Part shown: positions 16,942 through 24,434 of the stretch, piece by piece
How the letters are laid out: every line of letters begins with the position of its first letter
Numbering within the stretch: the first letter of the stretch is position 1
Assembly: GCA_022800215.1 (NCBI GenBank)
Contig: JAAWPV010000077.1
Coordinates: 1-64,000 of the forward strand
Origin: Oscillospiraceae bacterium
Lineage (GTDB): Bacteria; Bacillota; Clostridia; Oscillospirales; Oscillospiraceae
Reading direction: 5' to 3'
DNA: 64,000 bases
Translations under genes and position numbers: made by a program
The notes under the pieces: model-generated
What the model saw: only the letters and a program-made list of their open reading frames with translations
Database searches by the model: none
What the model was told of the DNA's origin: nothing

Positions 16942-17810
16942 TTGTTGTACTCCTCCCATTCCTTTTTGGATTTGAGCTTTTTGCTCCCATACACGGCAAG
17001 GACGGTCACGCCGCCTACTCCCACGCCAATATGCAAAAGGTACAGCCACTTCCAACCGCCCGTAGATAAGCCAGTTTGTTCCGCAACCGGTTCAATCGGA
17101 ATCGGGCTTCCGCTGAAAGCAGCAGTGTAAATTGCAGTATCACAGATAGTCTTGGCGACTTCCCCGGTGTAATCTGCGCTGACGACATACCCTGTGGCGT
17201 ATTTGCTGGTCGCCGTCCCGGTATAGCTGGCGGTGGCATGATAAAAGCCTTCCGCCTCCTGCCATTGAACGTCGGCCAAGGTCAGTGTCCTCCCGTTGTC
17301 CTCAATAGTTTTGGGAATGAGAGCGGTATCTGCGTCGGAAAGGTTGGGGTAGTTCCGGGTAGCGGCAACGGTACGGCTGCTGGTCTTATAGCCTGTTGCC
17401 TCCACCTTAATACTGGCCGTGTTCAGTGCGAGGATGCCGGTGTAGCTATCCTCGGTAGTAACTTCCATTGTGGCAGCAAGCTGGGGCATGATTTTATCCA
17501 TATCCTTGCTCTGACTGTTCAGAGTGACGGTCTCGGTATAGTCCTTGGTTTCGGTTTCCCTATTATCCAACCGGGTCATATCCAAAAGGGTGTAGTGCCA
17601 CCCTTCCCGGTCAAAGTCCCCGGTGGGAATATTGGTGGGATCGTCGGTAACGGAGAGCATATAGACCTTCTCCAAACGGTGGCTGTCTCCTTCAGTAATC
17701 TCCCTAACCTCCACAGGGTAAAAAGCAGACCGCTCCCCAACAGCCAAGGCCGGGCAGGTCATGGCAAAAGTCAGGAGCGCTGCCGTAAGAATAGGTACGC
17801 TTCGTTTCAT
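16926..17810 (-). CDS. Exported single-pass membrane protein of the surface module, unknown function
   Basis: 294 aa. Cleavable signal peptide (1-23, ending PALA), an extracellular region of about 220 residues rich in Thr and beta strands, then a C-terminal membrane helix (about 250-272) followed by a Lys-rich cytosolic tail. This is the topology of a type I membrane protein and resembles a sortase-type tail without an LPxTG box. AAAGGAG lies upstream of ATG 17810, 28 bases from palindrome 6. It is the first gene of the surface cluster that continues into the sortase, with which it overlaps. No family recognised. Confidence 0.75.
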   Translation of the reverse strand: MKRSVPILTAALLTFAMTCPALAVGERSAFYPVEVREITEGDSHRLEKVYMLSVTDDPTNIPTGDFDREGWHYTLLDMTRLDNRETETKDYTETVTLNSQSKDMDKIMPQLAATMEVTTEDSYTGILALNTASIKVEATGYKTSSRTVAATRNYPNLSDADTALIPKTIEDNGRTLTLADVQWQEAEGFYHATASYTGTATSKYATGYVVSADYTGEVAKTICDTAIYTAAFSGSPIPIEPVAEQTGLSTGGWKWLYLLHIGVGVGGVTVLAVYGSKKLKSKKEWEEYNKCDGK

Positions 17811-17838
17811 AGGTTTTTACTCCTTTACAAAGAATAGT

Positions 17839-17867
17839 GAAACATACCTCAAATTGAGGTATGTTTC
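17839..17867. repeat. ICE palindrome copy 6 (perfect)
   Basis: 29 bases, perfect 14-base arms with central A; inner arms ATACC/GGTAT, a fully compensated variant. Lies 28 bases upstream of the membrane protein start. Confidence 0.95.
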
Positions 17868-17877
17868 GAGGTCTGTC

Positions 17878-17904
17878 AAAACGTGCCTCAATTTGAGGCG
17901 AGTT
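17878..17904. repeat. ICE palindrome copy 7
   Basis: 27 bases, only 10 bases after copy 6. The right arm (GGCGAG) is imperfect. This is the only place where two copies are side by side. Confidence 0.92.
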
Positions 17905-18188
17905 TTCGGGTAGGTCGCCCCATTGGTGGCTTACAGTTGGGTTAAAAAGCAGGGGCGCACACACCCGATAGAATCACCAGCCTTTCCCAATGTGACAAAA
18001 GCCGCCAACGGCGGCTTTTGGGGGTATTATCCCCTTAATGACTAAATAATCCACCGACTCTCCCCTGTCAAGGCCCGACCAGTCCGCAGACTGGTCGGCT
18101 CGCGCACGATTGCAAGCAATCGTGCGGCCTTGACGGAGGTGGGACGGTGGATTACACTCCCGCAAGGGGGAAACACCCCCACCGGGGC
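17905..18188. other. Gene-free region with a terminator and a nested multi-hairpin structure
   Basis: No gene seen between the surface-module start (17810) and the ArdC-like stop (18189). Besides palindromes 6 and 7, it holds a hairpin terminator at 17997-18019 and a nested fold at 18048-18153. The latter has an outer stem (AATCCACCG, 18048-18056, with CGGTGGATT, 18145-18153), an inner stem (18067-18075 with 18126-18134) and two perfect 10-base-pair hairpins (18075-18098 and 18103-18126). The stretch 17905-17996 shows nothing. Confidence 0.85.
17997..18019 (-). terminator. Terminator at the end of the mobilization operon
   Basis: A ten-base-pair stem (AAAAGCCGCC with GGCGGCTTTT, loop AAC) that ends in four T on either strand. 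It lies after the ArdC-like gene. Confidence 0.8.
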
Positions 18189-19052
18189 TTATCGGGCCGG
18201 GCGGCGCACAGCGGAACGGCTCCGCCGCTTTTCCTCCAAGCTCTTTTCGATAGAGCGCCCAATCTGCTTGCTCATGTCTTGAACACCATCCAGAACGCTC
18301 CGGCACTCGTCCGGGGTCATGCCCTCAAATCGTTCGGTCAGCCGCTCCATGTTGGGTGTCTTGGGTTCAATCCCAAAGCGGCGACAGAGAATGTAGGCCA
18401 CACTTTGGGCGTCCAGCTCATATCTGGCCCAACTGTAATTCCGATTGAATCCTTTATCATGGAACCGGGTCAGGGCGACCTCGGCAGCGATAGAGGCAAA
18501 TGCCTCTCCGTCAGGGTAGTCGGGGTTGATTGCCAACTCCTTTTTGTCCTCATCATAGTAGGCGGGGGCGTCCAGCTCCTTGTCGGTAACAGGCTTGGCC
18601 TTGGAGAAGTTCAGTAGGGTTTCCAGCGCGGTTTCCATTTCCTTACTGCCGTCCTCGAAAATGGTCTGCTTAATGTCTTGTCCCTTGGTCTGGCTCACAT
18701 CATAGGCATCAGCCAAAACATACTGCTTTGTCCGCTGGTCACGGGCAAAGATTTTCACCCCGGTCTCGCCCTCCTTGACGGTGCGGTGAAGAGACTGCCA
18801 ACGCTCCGCTGTGCCAAATACAGTAGAGCCGTCCGGGAGACCTGCCAGAGCAATCGCCACATTCCCGGCGCTGTATGTGGGGTTATCCCCCTGCATGGCA
18901 AGATAGCGAAGATAAAAGTCCGGGTCACTAATAATGCTCAACACGCCGAAGTCTTGCATAGATGTGACATTATCACGCTCTGCCTGCTGCTGGGCCTGCC
19001 ATTCGGTGTCTCTGGCCGCCTTTCCTGCGATGATTGATTCCAGATTTGCCAT
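18189..19052 (-). CDS. ArdC-like antirestriction / ssDNA-binding protein
   Basis: 287 aa. The N-terminal part, with YSAGNVAIALAGLPDG, RWQSLHRTVKEGETG and VKIFAR, matches the ArdC-type ssDNA-binding domain (also called LtrC-like in ICEs). The C-terminal half lacks a clear metallopeptidase motif. ArdC proteins resemble the N-terminal part of the RP4 TraC1 primase, a protein known to enter recipients; they protect incoming DNA from restriction. The tail is strongly basic and ends in Pro-Ala-Arg. GGAGG lies upstream of ATG 19052. It follows PcfB and the relaxase in one operon and ends before terminator 17997-18019. Confidence 0.8.
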   Translation of the reverse strand: MANLESIIAGKAARDTEWQAQQQAERDNVTSMQDFGVLSIISDPDFYLRYLAMQGDNPTYSAGNVAIALAGLPDGSTVFGTAERWQSLHRTVKEGETGVKIFARDQRTKQYVLADAYDVSQTKGQDIKQTIFEDGSKEMETALETLLNFSKAKPVTDKELDAPAYYDEDKKELAINPDYPDGEAFASIAAEVALTRFHDKGFNRNYSWARYELDAQSVAYILCRRFGIEPKTPNMERLTERFEGMTPDECRSVLDGVQDMSKQIGRSIEKSLEEKRRSRSAVRRPAR

Positions 19053-19069
19053 TTTGAAATACCTCCATG

Positions 19070-19696
19070 TTATCGTGTTTTGGGTTTGCTGGGTCTGCTA
19101 CGCTGTTTGTCTTTGGCTCGGTTCTTAGCCTCTACTTTGCAAGCCTCCAGCTTTTCTTTCATGCTGGGCTTTTTCTCTTGGGCCGGGGCCTCCTCAGATG
19201 TCGGTCTCGTCCTCGTCGGCCTCGTACGGGAGGCTGTCGAGCCACTCCCTCGCTGTGGTAAGGAGCTGCTTTGCCGAGCAGCGAGGGGATTGTCTTTTTT
19301 TGGGCTTCCGCCCTCCTGTTCCTGAGCGATTGCGCCGTAACCCCGGCGTTCCATGAACAGGTTGACCTGCGCCACAAAATCCACATTGGTGACTAAATCC
19401 ACCATGCCGTCCTCGGCTCGGCTATCCTTAACGACGGAGAAAAGGACATTCTTCTTGGCATATGCCTTGAACTCCTCCAGGTCGCTCTCCTTGAGCCGAA
19501 AAACCTTGAGGGGTTTACCCTCCCGGAGTAGGCGGGTCATGCCTGTCATACCTACCAGTTTCTTTTCGTCTCTGGCAAAGGCCCAAAGAAGGGCGGCAAG
19601 GTTCTTACTCCCTGCCGCCAATAGCTTGATACTCTCCTCGGTCAGTACAATTCCTTCCTTGACGAACAGATCGGCTACCTCTCCACTGGTATCCAT
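19070..19696 (-). CDS. PcfB-family (DUF3801) relaxosome/coupling accessory protein
   Basis: 208 aa. Residues 1-125 match the PcfB/DUF3801 family (SGEVADLFVKEGI, LTEESIKLLAAGSKNL, LVGMTGMTRLLREG). The C-terminal 80 residues are low-complexity, rich in Arg, Ser, Thr, Pro and Lys, ending Pro-Lys-Thr-Arg. In plasmid pCF10, PcfB helps the coupling protein take up the relaxosome. The gene starts 5 bases after the relaxase stop. Its ribosome site GGAGGTGAG lies within the last relaxase codons. Confidence 0.82.
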   Translation of the reverse strand: MDTSGEVADLFVKEGIVLTEESIKLLAAGSKNLAALLWAFARDEKKLVGMTGMTRLLREGKPLKVFRLKESDLEEFKAYAKKNVLFSVVKDSRAEDGMVDLVTNVDFVAQVNLFMERRGYGAIAQEQEGGSPKKDNPLAARQSSSLPQRGSGSTASRTRPTRTRPTSEEAPAQEKKPSMKEKLEACKVEAKNRAKDKQRSRPSKPKTR

Positions 19697-19700
19697 AGGT

Positions 19701-21047
19701 TTATCTCACCTCCTGCGTCTTGATTTTTGTGGGTGGTGTACGAATGTTGCTCTTCTGAAATTCCTCCTGTTTTAGCACCTCCTCCATCTTGGGGCTGTCA
19801 GTCTCGATTTGATTACACAGCCTCAACTCTCGCCTCAAAGAGCGAAGCTGCTGGGTGATTGCCTTAATCTCTGCCGTGACCGTATCATCCCCAGCACGGT
19901 ACAAGCGATACAACTCCTTACGCTGGTCGGTAAGGGCGTCTATCTCGGCTTGGATAGCGTCATACTGCATAGATAGCTGGGCTTGTGTCTCAATGCGGTT
20001 TCTGTGGAGATACAGAAATTGCCGCTGGTAGCGGTCAAACTTGATAAGCTCCTGCCGCATATCAAAGGCCGTCCGGGTTGCCGGGCGGCCTCGTTTAATA
20101 CCTCGTAGGAGGTGCAGATATTTGAAACACAGGGCTTGAAAGCCCGTCAGTTTGTGGGGCCTGTGCTGGAGCAAGCCACCCCGGACATAATAACGCCGCC
20201 CATAGGTCAGGAATGGAGATTTGGGCGGCTCTTGTCGGGATACTGGGGTCTCACCCCTGCGGGCGGCTCCCAGCCTTGCTTTTAGGTCGGCCTCGGTATA
20301 GCCGTCGCCCAGACTATCCAGCCGGATAAACCTACCGCTCCCCGGTGGCCTGACGGCTGTATGCTTTACATTAAGGCCGTCCTTGACCTCATATCCCCGG
20401 CGGCGTAACTCTTGGAGAAAGGTCTTGTAGGTGAAGGACTGGCAAAGGATAGTGTCGATCTCTTGCCGTATCAGCCCCCGCACCGTGGCCTTGCCGCCTT
20501 TCTCGGCCTCCCATTCGCTGTGGTGTTTGCCTTTGCCCTCCGGGTCTATCACGGCCAGCCCATGCTCCTGGCAAACAGCGTCCGAAGTTCCACGGATACC
20601 CTGATAGTAGTCTTTCATGGTGTCCCGGTACATGAGGCCGTCTACAAAGGAAACGCTGTTGAAAACGATGTGGTTGTGCAAATGCTCTTTGTCCAGATGT
20701 GTTCCAACAATGACCTCATAACGCTCCCCCAAAAGCCGCTGGGTAAGTTCCACGCCAACAGCGTGGGCCTGCTCAGGTGTGACCTCGCCGGGGGCAAAGG
20801 ACTGGATAATATGATACCCTTTCCTCTTACGGTCTGTCTTGCCCCACCGTCTTTTCGTCTCCATCATGTCGGCATAGACCGTAGCCCGGTCACAGTTTAC
20901 AGCGGTTTCAAAACAGGTCTGCTCGGTTTTGGCCCTGTTGAGCGCATAGTCAAGGGCTACTTCCAGCGAGGTCTTTTTCCCATTTTGGGCGTACTTTACG
21001 CTCTTATCCAGACGGTCATGGATTACAAGGATTTTCGTGTAGGCCAT
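19701..21047 (-). CDS. Relaxase (MobA/VirD2-like, MOBP type)
   Basis: 448 aa. HUH nuclease: His79 in the GYHIIQSF strand, and HLDKEHLHNH with His122, His124 and His126 as the metal-binding triad. Tyr19 (VKYAQN) is the best candidate for the nicking tyrosine. Residues about 300-420 are a coiled-coil-rich helical region. It nicks oriT and pilots the strand through VirD4 into the recipient. The start codon shares one base with the MobC stop (TGATG). The protein ends in a basic tail closing with Gln-Glu-Val-Arg. Confidence 0.95.
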   Translation of the reverse strand: MAYTKILVIHDRLDKSVKYAQNGKKTSLEVALDYALNRAKTEQTCFETAVNCDRATVYADMMETKRRWGKTDRKRKGYHIIQSFAPGEVTPEQAHAVGVELTQRLLGERYEVIVGTHLDKEHLHNHIVFNSVSFVDGLMYRDTMKDYYQGIRGTSDAVCQEHGLAVIDPEGKGKHHSEWEAEKGGKATVRGLIRQEIDTILCQSFTYKTFLQELRRRGYEVKDGLNVKHTAVRPPGSGRFIRLDSLGDGYTEADLKARLGAARRGETPVSRQEPPKSPFLTYGRRYYVRGGLLQHRPHKLTGFQALCFKYLHLLRGIKRGRPATRTAFDMRQELIKFDRYQRQFLYLHRNRIETQAQLSMQYDAIQAEIDALTDQRKELYRLYRAGDDTVTAEIKAITQQLRSLRRELRLCNQIETDSPKMEEVLKQEEFQKSNIRTPPTKIKTQEVR

Positions 21048-21352
21048 CAGAGGGTGTCCTTCACTAACCGAGCCATCCGCTGCACAAGCTGAACCGCCTC
21101 ATATATTTCTTCTTGGGTGGCTTCTCCTCTGGCATTGGCTTGGTGGGCAAGCTGATTGATGTTATTACCGATGGCTGATAATTCCCGGAGAAGGGCGGCG
21201 TAGGTATCGGGAGGCCGGGGACGAAGATTCACGCCGGCGATAAGCTGACGAATCAATGGCTCCATTTTCAGCCCAGTGATTTCTGTCTGCTTTTTCAGAT
21301 GGGTATACTGGTCGGCATTGAGCCGAAGCGTAATTGTCTTAAACGGTTTCAT
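21047..21352 (-). CDS. mobC: MobC-type relaxosome protein
   Basis: 101 aa from ATG 21352, which overlaps the upstream stop as ATGA; a longer TTG start at 21415 has no ribosome site. The N-terminal TITLRLNADQYTHLKK is a ribbon-helix-helix DNA-binding region. The following SAIGNNINQLAHQAN is the hallmark of MobC proteins. It binds oriT and helps the relaxase open the strands. Unlike its neighbours it ends in Asp-Thr-Leu, not Arg. Confidence 0.9.
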   Translation of the reverse strand: MKPFKTITLRLNADQYTHLKKQTEITGLKMEPLIRQLIAGVNLRPRPPDTYAALLRELSAIGNNINQLAHQANARGEATQEEIYEAVQLVQRMARLVKDTL

Positions 21353-21732
21353 CGGACTATTTGGCTTGGACGCTGGTGCCGCCCTCTGGATCGTAACCTC
21401 TCCCGTGCCGCCCAATATTCTGGGTGATATTCCCGAACAATCCGGTTAAGTTCCTTTTCAAAAGCTTCCGGGGCTTTTACCCTCTCTGGAATCTTCCATA
21501 TTTTCCTATCTAACAGTTCCCGTAGAACGACCTGTTCACAGCAGTCCTCCTCAAAGCAGAGATAGCTGCCATCCCTCATACCGCACTTTCGGACAGCAGA
21601 AGTTAAGCATAGCTCGGCTTCACGGTCAACCATGATTCCGCCATGGCTTGCGGTTGAGACAAGGTACATTCCGGGATAAAGCTCCTCGCTCCATTGGACT
21701 TCACCCCAAGGTGAATAGGTGGGGTCTCTCAT
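21349..21732 (-). CDS. DUF7007-like ICE protein
   Basis: 127 aa. The first 45 residues (SPWGEVQWSEELYPGMYLVS, then TASHGGIMV) match the DUF7007-type domain found beside mobilization genes, whose role is unknown. The C-terminal third is basic and ends Gln-Ile-Val-Arg. It is the first gene of the mobC-relaxase operon and overlaps mobC by 4 bases. AAGGAG lies 9 bases before ATG 21732, with palindrome 8 at 25 bases. Confidence 0.7.
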   Translation of the reverse strand: MRDPTYSPWGEVQWSEELYPGMYLVSTASHGGIMVDREAELCLTSAVRKCGMRDGSYLCFEEDCCEQVVLRELLDRKIWKIPERVKAPEAFEKELNRIVREYHPEYWAARERLRSRGRHQRPSQIVR

Positions 21733-21757
21733 AAATGATTTCTCCTTTTGCTAAATA

Positions 21758-21787
21758 GAAACGCACCTCAATTTGAGGCACGTTTTC
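21758..21787. repeat. ICE palindrome copy 8
   Basis: About 30 bases, core CCTCAATTTGAGG, mismatched in the inner arms (GCACC/GGCAC). Lies 25 bases before the DUF7007-like gene and just beside the candidate oriT. Confidence 0.93.
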
Positions 21788-21799
21788 AGCGTTGGGGTA

Positions 21800-21882
21800 T
21801 TAGGGGTTTAACCCCTAACAAGTGGAATTTTGCTGTCAAAATTCCATGCTTGCGTAGACAGCGGCGCCAACGGCGCCGCTGT
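21800..21882. other. Candidate oriT: three stacked perfect inverted repeats
   Basis: IR1 21800-21818 has 9-base arms TTAGGGGTT/AACCCCTAA. IR2 21824-21845 has 9-base arms GGAATTTTG/CAAAATTCC with loop CTGT. IR3 21858-21882 has 11-base arms ACAGCGGCGCC/GGCGCCGCTGT. They lie directly upstream of the DUF7007-mobC-relaxase operon, the usual oriT position. The nick site would be expected beside IR2 (for example in the GCTTGCGTAGAC stretch), but this is inferred. IR3 could instead end transcription of the preceding gene, though it lacks a T-run. Confidence 0.6.
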
Positions 21883-21883
21883 C

Positions 21884-22645
21884 CTATCGGGTCAGGGTAT
21901 GCTTCTTACCTTTATGGATCACAGGTTTTTCCTGCGGTGGTCGGGGTTTCTTCGGTTGGATTTCCATACCATCATCCTCATCCAGTAAGGCCAGCAGATC
22001 GTCAACAGTCGTTTCTACGGAATAACCGGGCAGGAGAACACCGTTGACGGAAAAGCGCCCCTCCTCTCCTTTTGGAATCAGCGGAGAGATTTCGGTAAAC
22101 AGATGGGCATAGGCGGCAATTCGTCCTTGAAGATACTTGTCCATAGCCGCCTTATCCTTAAAAGCTTTACGCTCCTGCCCGGCAATCCGCAACCCGGAGC
22201 GGGTATTATCTGGCCTCTGTACGGTGTTGAAGTAAAGGTGCCAGCTCAATTCCCAGGTTTCCACCTCGGAGCGTTGGGTAACCCGGCTCCATCGGGTGCG
22301 TTCATACACCCTCCAGCTCATTTTGTAAACCATATTACTAATTTCATGGACGCCGTATTCTCCAGCGCTCCATTGATTAGAGGTATGATTCACCGGCTGA
22401 ATTCTGAGGTATTCCATCGCCTTACGGACGGCAACAGTTTCACCTGCCTGTTTCGTCCAGTCGGGAAGCAGGGCACATATAGACTGGTATATTTTTTCTT
22501 CCTTTTCCATACTTTCCTGCTCTAACTGTTTCAGTTCTTCCATAGATAAAGCCACCAGTTCCGCAACCTCTGTTTTGTTTTCGCTGCGATAAATATGGCC
22601 GGATACTTCCAACTCTACCCCGGGCGTTAAGTGAGTGTATGCCAT
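21884..22645 (-). CDS. ICE accessory protein, paralogue B of a tandem pair
   Basis: 253 aa, soluble. It shares several segments with the next upstream gene: RKAMEYLRIQPVNHTSNQW, ISNMVYKMSW and RFSVNGVLLPGYSVE. These correspond to KAIEYLKVPAVTHTSNEW, ISNMVYKMTF and LFSVNGQLLQGYALE. The two are therefore diverged duplicates. I recognise no family. The C-terminus is Pro- and Lys-rich and ends Thr-Leu-Thr-Arg. A G-rich ribosome site precedes ATG 22645, 10 bases from the paralogue stop. The pair lies between the mobilization and partition genes, so a role in DNA processing or establishment is plausible. Confidence 0.75.
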   Translation of the reverse strand: MAYTHLTPGVELEVSGHIYRSENKTEVAELVALSMEELKQLEQESMEKEEKIYQSICALLPDWTKQAGETVAVRKAMEYLRIQPVNHTSNQWSAGEYGVHEISNMVYKMSWRVYERTRWSRVTQRSEVETWELSWHLYFNTVQRPDNTRSGLRIAGQERKAFKDKAAMDKYLQGRIAAYAHLFTEISPLIPKGEEGRFSVNGVLLPGYSVETTVDDLLALLDEDDGMEIQPKKPRPPQEKPVIHKGKKHTLTR

Positions 22646-22655
22646 AGCCGCCCCC

Positions 22656-23543
22656 CTATCGTACCGGGGCCGACTTCTTCTTATGGAGCGGCTTTCGGTG
22701 AGGAGCGGGTTTCTTTAGCGGAGTTTCCTTTTTCAGCTCGGTAGTCGCCTTAACTGACTGTACTTTTTCCGTAGGTGGCGTTGCGGTAGGGGGTGCCAAA
22801 GTGGTCGGGGTCTTGGGCTGGATAGTGTCGCCATCTTCCAAACAGTTCAGGAGGTCACTCAAAGTAACCTCTTTCTTCTTAGCCCCCGGCCGTTCCAGAG
22901 CGTAGCCCTGAAGGAGCTGGCCGTTGACAGAAAATAGGTCTTTGGCCTCTGCGGGAACAGGTGGAGACAACTCTTTGAAGTAGCTGGAATACTGGTCGAA
23001 CTTTAATTGGACATACTTTTGCGCCCCATCTAAAGTTTTATACTTTTTGCTGCCCTCGTAGTCGATTCGCTCCCTCGGCGTCCGTTCATAGCCACGATAA
23101 CCAACTTGCAGGCTGGGAGCCATATAGGACACTTCCCAAACCAGCTTCCAGTCCATGCCAGACCGGGTAATGGAAAAAGTCATTTTATAGACCATGTTAC
23201 TGATTTTCCATGAGCCGTCCTTTTGCTTCTTCCACTCGTTAGAGGTATGGGTAACTGCCGGGACTTTCAGATATTCGATGGCCTTTTGGAGTAAAAGGGT
23301 CTGCGCCCCATGCTCGTCCCAGGCTTTGGCGGCCTCTTGGAGCTGGTCATAGACTTTTTTCTCCTTGGTTTTGCTGTCCTTGAGCCGCTGTTCAAGTTCT
23401 TTGATTGCAACATTCAGAAAAGGCTTAAAATCAGCCCTTTCGCCTCGGTATATCATGTGTCTCTGTATACTGATCTCACCCCCTTCCCGCAAGGAGCCGG
23501 TATAGGTGCTAACCTCAAAAAATGTTGGTTTCTGTTTTGCCAT
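22656..23543 (-). CDS. ICE accessory protein, paralogue A of a tandem pair
   Basis: 295 aa. Homologous over most of its length to the following gene (see that entry for the matching segments). It has a Trp-rich central part, SGMDWKLVWEVSYMAP, also seen in weaker form in the paralogue. The C-terminal 60 residues are a Pro-Thr-Lys linker with a very basic end, closing Ala-Pro-Val-Arg. No membrane segment or signal. GGAGG lies upstream of ATG 23543. Unknown function; the conserved HTSN-W and NMVYKM boxes would serve to find relatives. Confidence 0.75.
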   Translation of the reverse strand: MAKQKPTFFEVSTYTGSLREGGEISIQRHMIYRGERADFKPFLNVAIKELEQRLKDSKTKEKKVYDQLQEAAKAWDEHGAQTLLLQKAIEYLKVPAVTHTSNEWKKQKDGSWKISNMVYKMTFSITRSGMDWKLVWEVSYMAPSLQVGYRGYERTPRERIDYEGSKKYKTLDGAQKYVQLKFDQYSSYFKELSPPVPAEAKDLFSVNGQLLQGYALERPGAKKKEVTLSDLLNCLEDGDTIQPKTPTTLAPPTATPPTEKVQSVKATTELKKETPLKKPAPHRKPLHKKKSAPVR

Positions 23544-23552
23544 ATGCCCCTC

Positions 23553-23945
23553 CTATCTCACCGAGACAGTGCGGGCCTTGTGGTGACGGCGGAGGCAGCA
23601 CTGTCTACTGGGAGATTGCCGTCCAAAGCAGCGATCCTCAAACTCGGCCATAGTCAAGCGGTCAGAACCATCCCCTTGGGTAAAGTCGCCAGGCTTTAAG
23701 TCCACATAGCCATTTTCATTCAGGGTGATAGGGCTGGCGGTGAGAACAGTACCAAAATGTTCCACTATGATACGTCGCCCCAAAAGGCAAGGCTGAGTCC
23801 AGTCCTCCTCGTCAGTCTGCATTTCATAGAGGTACATCCCTTTGGGAACTGTGGCCCGGTTTACTCGTTCTATGGTAAACAGGCCGGGGATGCCCAGAAT
23901 TTCCACAGCTTCAAAAGTTTCCTTGGTTGCGTCAAGCGGGTACAT
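23553..23945 (-). CDS. LPD28-domain-like protein
   Basis: 130 aa from ATG 23945, chosen for AAAGGAG 8 bases upstream. Residues 8-95 (FEAVEILGIPGLFTIERVNR, then TVPKGMYLYEM and later HFGTVLTASPI) fit the large-polyvalent-protein-associated domain 28 seen in ICE and phage proteins. The C-terminus is Cys- and Arg-rich (CFGR and QCCLRRHH) and ends Val-Ser-Val-Arg. Role unknown. Co-transcribed with the DUF3846 gene upstream, from which palindrome 9 separates it. Confidence 0.68.
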   Translation of the reverse strand: MYPLDATKETFEAVEILGIPGLFTIERVNRATVPKGMYLYEMQTDEEDWTQPCLLGRRIIVEHFGTVLTASPITLNENGYVDLKPGDFTQGDGSDRLTMAEFEDRCFGRQSPSRQCCLRRHHKARTVSVR

Positions 23946-23984
23946 GAATACAACTCCTTTCACGGGGTCTTACTGCATAATATA

Positions 23985-24013
23985 GAAATGCGCCTCAAAT
24001 TGAGGCACGTTTC
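23985..24013. repeat. ICE palindrome copy 9
   Basis: 29 bases, inner arms GCGCC/GGCAC. Directly abuts the stop codon (24013-24015) of the DUF3846 gene and lies 39 bases before the LPD28-like gene. Confidence 0.93.
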
Positions 24014-24429
24014 TACCGTTCCGGGTTTTGCTTGTACTTTTTTTGCGGCTTGTCGGGGACTTGCTCTGCCTTTACCTTTGGCTCCACGGGCAAGGTGACA
24101 AGGCCATCCTTACCCGCGGCAATCAAAAGTTCTGCCTTATGGAACATCTTTTGGTAGGTCTTGATCTGCTCCGGGGTCAGACCGCAAAAGTCCTCGTCCC
24201 CCAAGCCACAGACGAAAAACGGGCCAAATACCCCTTGATAGCCGCCGGGGACGCTGCGGTTGAAGTCCATACCGTTGATAAGCCCTTCCTCGTTGCAGAC
24301 GATCCCCACCTTTTCCTCAAAGGGGTAAATGGCCTGAATCAGACCACCAACAGCGGCCTGCATTTCTGCCAGGCCATTCAGCTCCTTCTCATAGGGAGCA
24401 TAGCCCGGCTCCACCATTAAAACTTTCAT
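24013..24429 (-). CDS. DUF3846-like protein
   Basis: 138 aa. Starts KVLMVEPGYAPYEKEL and continues with MQAAVGGLIQAIYPFE and CNEEGLINGMDFNR. All are typical of DUF3846, a small ICE- and phage-associated domain of unknown function. The C-terminal tail is Lys- and Pro-rich and ends Asn-Pro-Glu-Arg. GAGG lies before ATG 24429 inside the last codons of the ParB-like gene, 5 bases away, so the two are coupled. Confidence 0.8.
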   Translation of the reverse strand: MKVLMVEPGYAPYEKELNGLAEMQAAVGGLIQAIYPFEEKVGIVCNEEGLINGMDFNRSVPGGYQGVFGPFFVCGLGDEDFCGLTPEQIKTYQKMFHKAELLIAAGKDGLVTLPVEPKVKAEQVPDKPQKKYKQNPER

Positions 24430-24434
24430 ATCGC

